Of a stretch of DNA of 64,000 nucleotides, positions 35,859 through 44,808 are shown one piece after another. The notes beneath the pieces are model-generated. The model was not told where the DNA came from. It saw only the letters and a list, made by a program, of their open reading frames with translations, and made no database searches. The stretch's first letter is position 1. Every line of letters starts with the position of its first letter. Source of the stretch: Edaphobacter sp. (GTDB lineage: Bacteria; Acidobacteriota; Terriglobia; Terriglobales; Acidobacteriaceae); the NCBI GenBank assembly GCA_025462645.1, contig JAOAPB010000024.1:16270-80269 (forward strand), written 5' to 3'. A program made the position numbers and the translations under genes.

Positions 35859-36731
35859 CCCCCTTCGCTTTCTACCGCAAGTTCATCGAGCTAATTCAGA
35901 TAAAGAAACAGCGAAGGCATGACTCAACGGCTAGTAACCGGGAGGGCGGATCACTCATGGAAGTGACGAACTCGGTCTAGAATTGTAGGTCCGGCGCAAG
36001 GGGTCTCTATTCAGAATCCGGATGAGTATTCGAGGTTCCAAAGCTGATTTCCGAGTACAGCAGCGGTACACTCATCAGCTTTTCCCTGTTTAGGGAAATC
36101 GCTCTAAATTACGGTCTCTCAACTACTTAGACTTACGCTCGATTGCGCTTGCATTCTGTGTATTTTCATATACTTACAGAGATGTCCGCAAAACTCATAA
36201 TCCCTTGGGTTGGGGGTTCAAATCTCTCCGGGCCCACCACTACCCAGAAACCCTGTCTGGACATCAATGCGGTACAACGCCTAAGAGAGCGGTACGGTGT
36301 ATGCCGGCCCGCATACTAAAGTTTTGTCATAGAAAGCGCGTTTGAACTAACCCGTTGGTGCGGGGGACGCTACGCGGGCGATACTCCGGAAATAATGGGC
36401 CGCAACAAACGTCCTGAATCGACCTTCGCCTTTCTGTGGACGCAAGTCGATTCAATTCCCATAGCCTGACCGCATCCGCCGCAAATGCCTGCGGCTCCTT
36501 CAAACGATCCTCTCAAAACCTGCCCCGAGGCAATCCCGCTCGCACTCTTGCGTTGTAGAGCGGGGGTCGTTCTGATAGGGTCCTATCGCTTGTCGTTATT
36601 GCCATCGTTACTGACCGGCGTGCCTTCAACTTCGAAGTGAGTCGAAGTCAGCGTTGGGAAATGCTACGCAAGCCTGCAATAGGACAGGTCTTTTGATAGA
36701 CTGCCTCAACACGTCTTCGGAAAACATTCCC
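35859..36731. other. Junction intergenic region
   Basis: About 870 bases without a recognisable gene apart from the tRNA 3' fragment at 36194-36239. The right part, before eutB, shows no convincing cobalamin riboswitch. It is probably scar sequence from one or more insertions. Confidence 0.45.
36194..36239 (+). other. 3' half of a tRNA-Met(CAT) gene, probable attachment site
   Basis: From the anticodon loop (CTCATAA) onward the sequence reads as a tRNA: variable region, T arm with GTTCAAATC, the acceptor strand CGGGCCC, then ACCA. The D arm and 5' acceptor strand are absent: bases before 36191 do not pair with the anticodon stem or acceptor. A 46-bp tRNA 3' half from the anticodon loop to CCA is the usual footprint of a tyrosine-recombinase insertion (attL or attR). 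No integrase is in the window. Confidence 0.75.
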
Positions 36732-38090
36732 ATGCTCCTCCAGCATAGTATCGATGGAGTTACCTACAGCTTCGACAGTCTCAAGGACTTGCTCGCAAAG
36801 GCTTCCGCCGCACGCTCGGGGGACGAACTCGCGGGTATCGCCGCGCGCACTTCCGTAGAACGCGTGGCTGCTCGGATGACCCTTGCCAATGTTCCTCTCT
36901 CTGCCTTCTTGGAGGAACCTCTCATTCCCTATGAGGACGATGAGGTCACTCGTCTTATCTTCGACACCCATGACGCATCCGCCTTTGCACCCATTGCCAG
37001 TCTCACCGTAGGTGAATTCCGCAACGTGTTGCTCTCCGACGATGCCAGCACAGAGTTTCTGAAAGCTCTTGCCCCGGGTCTAATTCCTGAAATGGCTGCC
37101 GCTGTTTGTAAGCTCATGCGCGTGCAAGATCTTATTGCCGCCTCTCGCAAGGTACGTGTCGTCACACGCTTCCGTACCACGATTGGGTTACCGGGCCGTC
37201 TTTCCACGCGGCTGCAACCGAACCACCCGACGGACGATCCTGTGGGTATCACCGCTGCGATCGTGGACGGTCTGCTGCTCGGCTCGGGCGACGCCGTGAT
37301 CGGGATCAATCCGGTTGCCGACAACGTCGCGAGTACAGGAAAGCTGCTTCGGCTGATCGACTCGATCCGTCAACGCTACTCGATCCCGACCCAAAGTTGC
37401 GTTCTTGCCCACATCACCACTCAGCTTGCCGCGCTGGAGCAAGGTGCGCCGGTGGACCTTGTATTCCAATCGATCGCCGGTACAGAGCGAGCCAACACCT
37501 CCTTCGGCATCAACCTGGCTCTACTCGCGGAAGCGAACCAGGCTGCAGCCGAACTTCGCCGGGGCGAAATAGGTCAGAACGTCATGTACTTCGAAACCGG
37601 TCAGGGCAGCGCGCTTTCGGCCAATGCTCATCACGGTGTCGACCAGCAGACCTGCGAGGCCCGCGCTTATGCCGTGGCACGTCACTTCGCCCCGATGCTG
37701 GTCAACACAGTGGTCGGCTTTATCGGCCCGGAATATCTTTATGATGGCAAGCAGATCCTGCGAGCCGGGCTTGAGGATCATTTCTGTGGCAAGCTCCTGG
37801 GCCTGCCGATGGGTTGTGATGTTTGCTATACCAACCACGCAGAAGCCGATCAGGACGATATGGATTCGCTGCTGACACTTCTGGGCGCATCCGGCGTCAA
37901 CTACATCATGGGCGTGCCCGGAGCTGACGACATCATGCTTCAATACCAGAGCACCTCCTTCCACGACGCCCTTTACCTTCGCTCCACGCTTGGTCTTCGC
38001 CCGTCGCCCGAGTTTGAAGCATGGCTTGCAACCGATATGCCCTCTCAACTCCCCCAGGCAGTCCAACCGCAACTGCTCGCTGGAGCATGA
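36732..38090 (+). CDS. eutB: Ethanolamine ammonia-lyase large subunit
   Basis: About 452 residues from the ATG at 36732; the family's own N-terminus (YSFDSLKDLLAKA) starts just after it, so the 26-codon upstream extension from a TTG is not used. EutB is unmistakable: RSGDELAGIAA, IPYEDDEVTRL, LQPNHPTDDP, GDAVIGINPVADNV, YFETGQGSALSANAHHG, VGFIGPEYLYDGKQI, GCDVCYTNHAEADQDD. It forms the adenosylcobalamin-dependent lyase with EutC, cleaving ethanolamine to acetaldehyde and ammonia. It overlaps eutC by four bases. No eutA reactivase, transporter or microcompartment genes are beside it. Confidence 0.95.
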   Translation: MLLQHSIDGVTYSFDSLKDLLAKASAARSGDELAGIAARTSVERVAARMTLANVPLSAFLEEPLIPYEDDEVTRLIFDTHDASAFAPIASLTVGEFRNVLLSDDASTEFLKALAPGLIPEMAAAVCKLMRVQDLIAASRKVRVVTRFRTTIGLPGRLSTRLQPNHPTDDPVGITAAIVDGLLLGSGDAVIGINPVADNVASTGKLLRLIDSIRQRYSIPTQSCVLAHITTQLAALEQGAPVDLVFQSIAGTERANTSFGINLALLAEANQAAAELRRGEIGQNVMYFETGQGSALSANAHHGVDQQTCEARAYAVARHFAPMLVNTVVGFIGPEYLYDGKQILRAGLEDHFCGKLLGLPMGCDVCYTNHAEADQDDMDSLLTLLGASGVNYIMGVPGADDIMLQYQSTSFHDALYLRSTLGLRPSPEFEAWLATDMPSQLPQAVQPQLLAGA

Positions 38091-38881
38091 TGAACGCCAT
38101 GTCCAACCTCGTCCGAACCTCTTGCCCGAGCCTGCGCGACCTGACTCCCGCTCGCGTCTCCCTTCCTACGACCGGGGATAGTATCGCCACCGATGAAGTG
38201 CTCAGCTTCCAGCTAGCCCACGCAAAGGCACGCGACGCTGTTCATGCTGAGCTTCATTTACATTCATTCGCGCAACGCCTCATGACAGAGCTTCCGATAC
38301 TTGGGGAAGCCTCACTGACAGTCCTTCAGTTGCGAAGTAACGCACCGGATCGCGCCACCTATCTCCGACGGCCGAATCTCGGCCGGACCCTCCACCCCAA
38401 CTCCGCCGCCCTGCTTCGCCCGGCTTCGTACGATCTCGCCATTACGATCGCCGACGGACTGTCTGCTCTGGCCATTGAGCGCAACGCCATCCCCGTGCTC
38501 GCCCAGTTGCTCCCTGAACTTCTCGCGAATGCCTGGAGCATCGCGCCTCTGACGCTTGTTCAGCAGGGAAGAGTCGGCATCTGCGACGCGATTGGTTCCG
38601 GTCTTGGAGCCAGTTGCAGCCTGATCCTGATCGGCGAACGCCCAGGACTCTCTTCTCCCGATAGCATGGGAGCGTATCTGACCTGGTCTCCCCATCCGGA
38701 CCGTACAGACGCCGACCGCAACTGTCTTTCGAACATCCGGAACGACGGTCTCTCAGCAGAAATGGCTGCGGCTCGCCTCCTTTGGTATCTCCAGGTGGCG
38801 CGCGCAACACGGCACACAGGCATCTTTCTCAAAGAAGGTCTCTTCGAAATAGCTCATGCGGCCGTGCCGGCTAAAGACTAG
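38087..38881 (+). CDS. eutC: Ethanolamine ammonia-lyase small subunit
   Basis: About 264 residues starting at the ATG overlapping the eutB stop (ATGA); the next ATG, three bases on, is equally possible. EutC features: TYLRRPNLGRTLHP, DLAITIADGLSALAIERNA, VQQGRVGICDAIGSGLGA, LILIGERPGLSSPDSMGAYLTW and the closing ATRHTGIFLKE. The partner of EutB; together they bind adenosylcobalamin. A strong hairpin lies further downstream at 39302. The gene ends with a stop that is followed, in the same frame, by a separate unrelated fragment. Confidence 0.94.
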   Translation: MMNAMSNLVRTSCPSLRDLTPARVSLPTTGDSIATDEVLSFQLAHAKARDAVHAELHLHSFAQRLMTELPILGEASLTVLQLRSNAPDRATYLRRPNLGRTLHPNSAALLRPASYDLAITIADGLSALAIERNAIPVLAQLLPELLANAWSIAPLTLVQQGRVGICDAIGSGLGASCSLILIGERPGLSSPDSMGAYLTWSPHPDRTDADRNCLSNIRNDGLSAEMAAARLLWYLQVARATRHTGIFLKEGLFEIAHAAVPAKD

Positions 38882-38941
38882 CTTCGCCTGCAAGATGAAG
38901 CTCCTGACAGACTCCTCGTAGAGCCGTGCACGATCCGTACC

Positions 38942-39172
38942 TCAATCGTTCATCTGGATATAGTCGTCACAAAGTTCCGCCTCAAGGCCGGCGGCACCCA
39001 GCGTGCAAATATCATCGCCAACAAGTGGACGCTTCCCGGCCTTACCGTCGCAATCGAAGGCGACCAGCATTCCTTCCCCGTCAAAGACGCCGCTCATTAC
39101 CAGCCCAACGACTCCTTTGAGATAACCTACACCGGAATGCGCCAGATGACCCTGACCGTCACCCCACAATAG
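38942..39172 (+). pseudogene. Unidentified C-terminal gene remnant
   Basis: In the same frame as eutC but after its stop, 77 codons are open with normal composition and no start codon or ribosome site: TKFRLKAGGTQRANI, WTLPGLTVAIEGDQ, then SFPVKDAAHYQPND and TGMRQMTLTVTPQ at a TAG. Alternating hydrophobic residues suggest the last strands of a beta-sandwich domain. I do not recognise the parent protein. It is probably the 3' end of a deleted gene in this junction zone. Confidence 0.45.
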
Positions 39173-39301
39173 TTGCTGGACATGCGATATTCGAGATTTA
39201 GAAAGCTCCTCACGAAATATTCTGCTCGCCTTCGATATTTTCTTCATGCGCGCCCTCTGGAAATCAATGTGACCTCCAGACGATCACTGGACACAGCACC
39301 G

Positions 39302-39336
39302 CCACCAACCGACATCATCCTGATGTCAGTTGGTGG
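39302..39336 (+). terminator. Strong hairpin, probable terminator of the eut region
   Basis: A 16-base inverted repeat (39302-39317 and 39321-39336) with one mismatch and a three-base loop, followed by TTT. It stands between the eutBC pair and the cytochrome gene. Confidence 0.6.
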
Positions 39337-39573
39337 TTTCGGAGCTGCCAGCCTGTCTGTGTCAGCGGGGTAACGGGTTGTTAAGCACGAGAGTGTTTCC
39401 ATCACTAAACCATATTGAAATGGTAGGTTCTGTCACAGATTCGCTACTGTACTGCGCTAGACTAATTCCATTATGTTGTCTGCCTCTTTGGGGCCTCGGC
39501 AGCAGATGATAACCAACGCATCTATACAATTCTTGTTCGCAGTTTGTCTTGCTTATCCGGAAAGTGAGGAGCA

Positions 39574-40995
39574 ATGAGCAATCGGAAGCAGTTACGGAAA
39601 ACCGCCGGCCTGATGGGTGTCGGTATTGTGGGTGCATGTTTGCTAGGCGGCAAGATAGTGTTAGCCGCAGCCCAGGACGCACAAACTGTTAAGAACAGCT
39701 ACTTGCCTGTGGATGACAAGGAGAGTTTCGCCACGGTGCATGACCGTATGGTCGCTGCCAAAACTGGGATCATGAAGCGGCAGATGGATCTATTGGAAGA
39801 GCGGTATGACCTGAGCGACCGTCCAGCAAGCGGCGTGGTGATGGACCGCGCGAAACCCGTGCAGCAGGGGGTGCGGGTCAAGCTGCCACCAGGTGTGACG
39901 TGGGCAGAACTTTCCAGGGAAACTCCGGACCAGATTCGCGAGAAGAGCAGCTTCCCTCAGGGCTTCTTGCCATTGCCACATGCGAACCATCCTGAGGGTG
40001 GCATGGTGTTCCCGAAGAGCGAAATTGACGAGGTGAAAAAGCAAGAGGATCGCGACCTGACGCGCTTCGATCTCGACTTCGATATTCCGGAGCGCTTCCT
40101 CGCGGAGTTTCCTGCGGCGATATACCTGACGACAAGACCGGATCTCGGTGATGTCTCCCACGGAAAGTTAGTGACAATCGACAACTACTACGAGTTGTTC
40201 AGCGGCATCCTGAACCCGAAGCAACTCGAGGGCTTGCGGCTGTTGCTGACTCCGTTTCCGCAGCAGCAATTCAATGAGACGGCCGACCGGCGCTCGGACA
40301 AGCCGAGCCGTGGCGTAGCCTGCCTGGATTGCCACCAGAATGGCAACACAAATGGCGCGTTCCATCTGGTGGGTGACATCCGTCCTCAGGACTTTCGTCA
40401 CCGCATTGAAACGACGTCGCTTCGCGGAGTGAACATTCAGAGGCTCTTCGGTTCACAGCGAGCTCTAAAGACAGTAGAGGACTTCACGGAGTTCGAGCAG
40501 AGAGCGGCTTACTTCGATGGCGATCCAGTCATTGCAACGAAGAAGGGCGTAAATGTGCTGGAGCGCGGTAGCCAGGTGCACTTCATGTCGGAGTTCGAGG
40601 AGATCCTCGACTTTCCTCCGGCGCCCAAGCTTGGCTGGGATGGCAAACTTGACCCGGCCAAGGCAACGGCCGCTGAGATGCACGGGCAAGAGATCTTCTT
40701 TGGCAAGGGGCGATGCTCGGAATGTCACTCGGGGCCTTACTTCACCGACAACACAATGCATGATCTGCACGCGGAACGTTTCTACAACCAGCATCTCGTG
40801 AACGGCATGATGATGGCGCATGATGGCCCGATCAAGACATTCCCGCTACGCGGCATCAAGGACACACCACCATATCTGCACGACGGACGACTGCTGACGC
40901 TGGACGACACAGTGGAATACTTCAACTTGGTGTTGGGCACTAAGCTCACGGATCAGGAGAAGAAGGATCTGGTAGTGTTTATGCGTGCTTTGTAG
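39574..40995 (+). CDS. Di-haem cytochrome c peroxidase/MauG-like protein
   Basis: A 473-residue protein with an N-terminal signal-anchor-like segment (LMGVGIVGACLLGGKIVLAA) behind a GTGAGGAG site. It has two c-type haem motifs, CLDCH at C250-H254 and CSECH at C381-H385, and a C-terminal cytochrome part ending with LHDGRLLTLDDTVEYFN and VVFMRAL, as in the cytochrome c peroxidase/MauG superfamily. Their usual role is reduction of peroxide by periplasmic electron donors or oxidative modification of proteins. The N-terminal 200 residues are an extra region before the first haem motif. Stands alone, convergent with the TonB receptor gene. Confidence 0.85.
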   Translation: MSNRKQLRKTAGLMGVGIVGACLLGGKIVLAAAQDAQTVKNSYLPVDDKESFATVHDRMVAAKTGIMKRQMDLLEERYDLSDRPASGVVMDRAKPVQQGVRVKLPPGVTWAELSRETPDQIREKSSFPQGFLPLPHANHPEGGMVFPKSEIDEVKKQEDRDLTRFDLDFDIPERFLAEFPAAIYLTTRPDLGDVSHGKLVTIDNYYELFSGILNPKQLEGLRLLLTPFPQQQFNETADRRSDKPSRGVACLDCHQNGNTNGAFHLVGDIRPQDFRHRIETTSLRGVNIQRLFGSQRALKTVEDFTEFEQRAAYFDGDPVIATKKGVNVLERGSQVHFMSEFEEILDFPPAPKLGWDGKLDPAKATAAEMHGQEIFFGKGRCSECHSGPYFTDNTMHDLHAERFYNQHLVNGMMMAHDGPIKTFPLRGIKDTPPYLHDGRLLTLDDTVEYFNLVLGTKLTDQEKKDLVVFMRAL

Positions 40996-41164
40996 CGGGG
41001 CGATATAGACATTAATGTGCGTCCTCAGAAGGGCAGGCTACTCGCCTTTGCCCCTTCATCTCAACGGTCAAAGCCTCGGTTGCAGGCGTAGGCCCCTCAT
41101 TGCTTCACACACAGCTGTAGAGACTTGTTCCTGAGGTGCACAAGAAACGAACCCTCACTTGTAT

Positions 41165-41195
41165 CGAGGGTGACTGATTAAGTCGGTCACCCTCG
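41165..41195 (-). terminator. Hairpin after the TonB receptor operon
   Basis: Perfect 10-bp arms (41165-41174 and 41186-41195) lie 30 bases beyond the receptor stop. No T-run follows, so rho-independent activity is uncertain. Confidence 0.45.
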
Positions 41196-41225
41196 CACAG
41201 GACAGTTCTCTACTTACAGATGCGG

Positions 41226-44219
41226 CTAGAAATCAACACGGAGCATGAACTGAAGTTCACGCGGGGTTCCCGTGCCGACGGGGTTGTTATTGAAAGAGCT
41301 GGTTATGACTCCAAAGTTGTTTGGATTGCCTGACGTAGAGGATGGTGCGGCCCAGACGGCCAGGGGAGTTCCGTAGTGAGCGACATTGAAGATATTGAAT
41401 GCCTCGGCACGGAAGCTCACCCCAACGCGTTCAGTAACTGGGAAGCGTTTGTTCATGGAGGCGTCCATCTGCCACAATCCGGGAGCGCGAGCGATGTTGC
41501 GGCTGGCGTTACCATGGATACCCGGAGCAGGCTGCGAAAAGGCAGCAACATTGAGCCAGTTTGAGGGGGTGCGATTGGATGGATACAGTGACGCGCCAAC
41601 GACACGGTTCGGGCGCTGGTTCTTGTTGAGCTGATCGGGCAGATCAGAGGCGCTGCGACTCACAGTGACATTGAGCGGAAGGCCGCTGCGTGCGGTACCG
41701 ATGCCACTGAGCTGCCATCCCCCCAGGAAGAACTCGGAGAGCCCGGAGGCACTACCGAGATACGTGTGGCCGTGACCTATCGGCAGCTTCCAGATGGTGC
41801 TCGCACTGAAGTAATGACGCATGTCCTGGTCGCTGTGGCTGTACTCGCAACGATGACAGTTATAGTCCTGCGGGATGACAGCTTCGCCACCACCAATCCC
41901 GCCATTGTCCAGCGAGTGAGAGAGCTGGTAGTTGGCGGAGATAAGTAGGCCAGTTGAGAAGTTACGCTGTAAACCCAGCTGCAGCGCGTTGGTATTGGCA
42001 TCATTAGCGGTGCCGCGGTAATCAATGGTGGAGTAGCCGGCGTAGGGACGTGCGCCCGTAGTCGGATTCACGCCATTCAGGGTCACGTCGGAGAAGACAT
42101 GTGTGGCCTTGGTGCCGAAGTAGGCAATCTGCGCGACCGTCTGTTTTGCAATCTCGCTCTGAACAGAAAGTGTCCACTCGTTAACCGCTGTGTCCTTCCG
42201 GTCAATGGGCGACCCCGACGGACTGAAGCTGTAGGAGACAGCTCCAAGAAAGGGCGTAGTGGGATAGCTTAGCCCGGGTGCCTGTTTTTGCGTGAGAGTG
42301 TACTTGCTGGCGAGATTGCCGATGGGAGTGCCTAGGTTCCCAAATTGTCCGTTTCCATAGTAGATACCGAAGCCAGTACGGATCACAGTCTTTCCGCCGA
42401 GCACCTGCGGTGTATAGGCAATGCTGACGCGTGGGGAAAAATCGAGCAGGTTAGGGTGATACCACTCCGAACCAGCAGGACAGATGACGTTGGAGCAGTT
42501 GATAGGATCGACGACAATGCCACGGCCAAGTACCTCGTGATCGACGCCGAAGTACTCATAGCGCATGCCGACATTGAAGGTAAGGCTCGGTGAGAATTGC
42601 AGTTGATCCATAATGTAGCTGAAGTACTCGGTCATGCGTTGACCGGTCACAGGGACAACACCGGCGTAAGAGGCAGAATCCATGACATTCTTTGTAAAGT
42701 TGTCGAGGCTGGTATAGGTATAGACCTCGTCGGCGACGTTTGGCGAGGCCTTATTCTCCTGAATGCGGCGGACGGTAATACCCGCCTTGATCGTATTGCG
42801 CCCGCGCACAAGCGTGGCATCGTCCACAAAAGTGAAGGAGTTATCGTTGCGGATAGAACCAGTTGAATCGTCGAGCTTCGTGAGCCCGCCGTTGACGACA
42901 ACGGAGAAGGGCAGCGTGTTGGAAGCGCCCTGCGCGAACTCGGCACGGTTGAAGCCGAAGCGCGCGTCATTCATGAACGTCGGTGTGAACGTGTTCTGCA
43001 CGCCCATGACAATATTCGGCGTAGTGAGACGAGTGAAAGCAATGGCGGTAAGATCACCGGGACTATCCAGCGAGTAGTGGTCAGTACTGTAACGGATGAA
43101 GGTGTTGGTGCGTGCGTTGAGATGATAGTCGACCCGAGCAAGACCCGAGTCTTCGCGATCGTTCGCAGGACCTCGACCAAACCACTGAAGAATATTGGCA
43201 TTGTTAGTGGCAACGGTCCCTGTTGGATACTCGTTCAGAACGGTCGCAAGCGCGGGAGACTTGGTAAGCACAGCGGCACGATAAGTTGGGCTCGGGACAA
43301 AGCCGCTGATGACCTGAGTCTGGATCTGGCGAAGAGCTTCGTAGTTGGCGAAGAAGAAGAGCTTGTCTCGCAGAATCGGACCGCCGAAGTTGGCACCGAA
43401 GTTGTTGAGGCGCAGCGGGGGCAGTGTGCCATGCGAACCCCAGGGGGCTGCGTCGAAGATGTCGTTGCGGAGAAACTCCCACGCAGAGCTGTGATACTGA
43501 TTGGTTCCACTACGGGAGACAAGCTCCACTTGACCGCCCGGTGTGCCTCCCTGGTCGGCGCTATAGACAGCGCTATTGGCGCGAAACTCCGCGATCGCCT
43601 CCGTAGAGGGCTGCAGGCGAATCGCGACCTTCTGGAATTGGTGGTTGATCCCGGAGTTGTCGACACCATCCAGATGCCATGAGTTGTCTTCAGCCGAGAG
43701 GCCAGCGAAGCGGACCTGATCCTGTGTACCGGTACCGGAGTCGATAGCACCTGGAACAAGCGCGACGAGGCTGACATAGCTACGGCCGTTGAGAGGCAGC
43801 TCCTGCGCCTGGCTTCCATGGACAACCCCGCCGATCTCCGCTGAAGACTGCGAGAGACCGGAGTCGGCCGTGCTCACCTCCACCTGCTGCGAGACCTTTT
43901 CAATATCCAGTCTGACATCCAGGGTACGCGTCTGACCGGCGTCAAGCGTGAGACCTTGAATCTCTCGCGAAGCAAAGCCACTGGAGCTGAAGGAGGCGAC
44001 GTAGGTACCGACCGGCAGCGAGCTGATGGTAAAGACGCCTTCGCTGTTGGTTTTGCTGACGCGCTTCAATGCAGTGGAGGTGGATTGCACGACGACGTCG
44101 GCGCCGGCAACCCGGCCACCTGTGGTATCCGTAAGGGTGCCAGTGACCATGCCACGATCGGTCTGCGCCACGACTGGGATTGCAATCAGTGAGAGAAGAA
44201 GAAGAGCGAGCTTTTTCAT
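41226..44219 (-). CDS. TonB-dependent receptor, Oar-like, with carboxypeptidase-regulatory domain
   Basis: About 997 residues. The start is taken at the second ATG (44219), eight bases after AAAGG; the ATG at 44228 abuts that site. A signal peptide (LALLLLSLIAIPVVAQ) leads into an N-terminal carboxypeptidase-regulatory domain (GTLTDTTGGRVAGADV), the plug with LPLNGRSYVSLVALVPG, and the long barrel ending in SFRAEAFNIFNVAHYGTP and MLRVDF. It is the last gene of an operon with a PafA-like phosphatase, a beta-propeller and a small secreted protein, which hints at a phosphorylated ligand. Its GC-rich coding differs from the receptor at 16086. Confidence 0.92.
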   Translation of the reverse strand: MKKLALLLLSLIAIPVVAQTDRGMVTGTLTDTTGGRVAGADVVVQSTSTALKRVSKTNSEGVFTISSLPVGTYVASFSSSGFASREIQGLTLDAGQTRTLDVRLDIEKVSQQVEVSTADSGLSQSSAEIGGVVHGSQAQELPLNGRSYVSLVALVPGAIDSGTGTQDQVRFAGLSAEDNSWHLDGVDNSGINHQFQKVAIRLQPSTEAIAEFRANSAVYSADQGGTPGGQVELVSRSGTNQYHSSAWEFLRNDIFDAAPWGSHGTLPPLRLNNFGANFGGPILRDKLFFFANYEALRQIQTQVISGFVPSPTYRAAVLTKSPALATVLNEYPTGTVATNNANILQWFGRGPANDREDSGLARVDYHLNARTNTFIRYSTDHYSLDSPGDLTAIAFTRLTTPNIVMGVQNTFTPTFMNDARFGFNRAEFAQGASNTLPFSVVVNGGLTKLDDSTGSIRNDNSFTFVDDATLVRGRNTIKAGITVRRIQENKASPNVADEVYTYTSLDNFTKNVMDSASYAGVVPVTGQRMTEYFSYIMDQLQFSPSLTFNVGMRYEYFGVDHEVLGRGIVVDPINCSNVICPAGSEWYHPNLLDFSPRVSIAYTPQVLGGKTVIRTGFGIYYGNGQFGNLGTPIGNLASKYTLTQKQAPGLSYPTTPFLGAVSYSFSPSGSPIDRKDTAVNEWTLSVQSEIAKQTVAQIAYFGTKATHVFSDVTLNGVNPTTGARPYAGYSTIDYRGTANDANTNALQLGLQRNFSTGLLISANYQLSHSLDNGGIGGGEAVIPQDYNCHRCEYSHSDQDMRHYFSASTIWKLPIGHGHTYLGSASGLSEFFLGGWQLSGIGTARSGLPLNVTVSRSASDLPDQLNKNQRPNRVVGASLYPSNRTPSNWLNVAAFSQPAPGIHGNASRNIARAPGLWQMDASMNKRFPVTERVGVSFRAEAFNIFNVAHYGTPLAVWAAPSSTSGNPNNFGVITSSFNNNPVGTGTPRELQFMLRVDF

Positions 44220-44249
44220 GGTTGGCATCCTTTGCGAATCTGCTTCGCT

Positions 44250-44762
44250 TTAGCGCTGGTAGAGTGCTGCCTTGCTGGGGATATGTGCTTGGACTTCATC
44301 ACGAATGACAACGCCGATCTTGAGAGCATCCGCTTCGCTGGAAGCTTTGTTGAAGGGAACCTCCATGACGATGAAGCCTTTGCCGAGATCGCGCCCCTTA
44401 GCGTCAGTAATAGGGAGAAGAAGGTCGTAGATACCGTCTTTCTCGACGCGTACGGCCATAGGTTTGTTCATCGCGATCTTCTCCATGTCAGGAGCTGAGG
44501 ATTTCTTGCCGATCTTCGATGGAATGTCGCACGCGATGATGGCGTTGTCGGTCATGGAAGGAGGCGTGGCATGCAAGCCGAGCTTTACGATCTCTGGATG
44601 CCGCTCCTTGGTCTCGACCGTCAGACGCTGCGCAAAGGGCGCGTCGACCTTGATGTAGTTAGCAGGTACGGGAGTAGCGCCCGTCTGCGCTCTGCCCTCC
44701 AGGGTCAGAGCGACGATAGCGACGGCGGCAGCGAGCAGCATGGAACGATTGAAGATCGACAT
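44250..44762 (-). CDS. Small secreted protein of unknown function
   Basis: A 170-residue protein with a signal peptide (SMLLAAAVAIVALTLEGRAQ) behind an AAGGAG site. No family is recognised. The mature part is beta-rich and hydrophilic (RHPEIVKLGLHATPP, GIYDLLLPITDAKG, GFIVMEVPFNKA), suggesting a single soluble domain in the periplasm or outside. It sits between the beta-propeller and the TonB receptor, 21 bases from the latter, so it probably assists the same uptake system. Confidence 0.7.
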   Translation of the reverse strand: MSIFNRSMLLAAAVAIVALTLEGRAQTGATPVPANYIKVDAPFAQRLTVETKERHPEIVKLGLHATPPSMTDNAIIACDIPSKIGKKSSAPDMEKIAMNKPMAVRVEKDGIYDLLLPITDAKGRDLGKGFIVMEVPFNKASSEADALKIGVVIRDEVQAHIPSKAALYQR

Positions 44763-44808
44763 GGGTGATTTCTCCTTTTTTGCGATGGCGTGCGGGTTAG
44801 CTGTCTGA

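Noticed and set aside
36194..36239. Complete functional tRNA gene
   Set aside because: The 5' acceptor strand, D arm and 5' anticodon stem are missing upstream.
36240..36731. Cobalamin riboswitch before eutB
   Set aside because: I looked for the conserved B12-box type core and found no convincing match.
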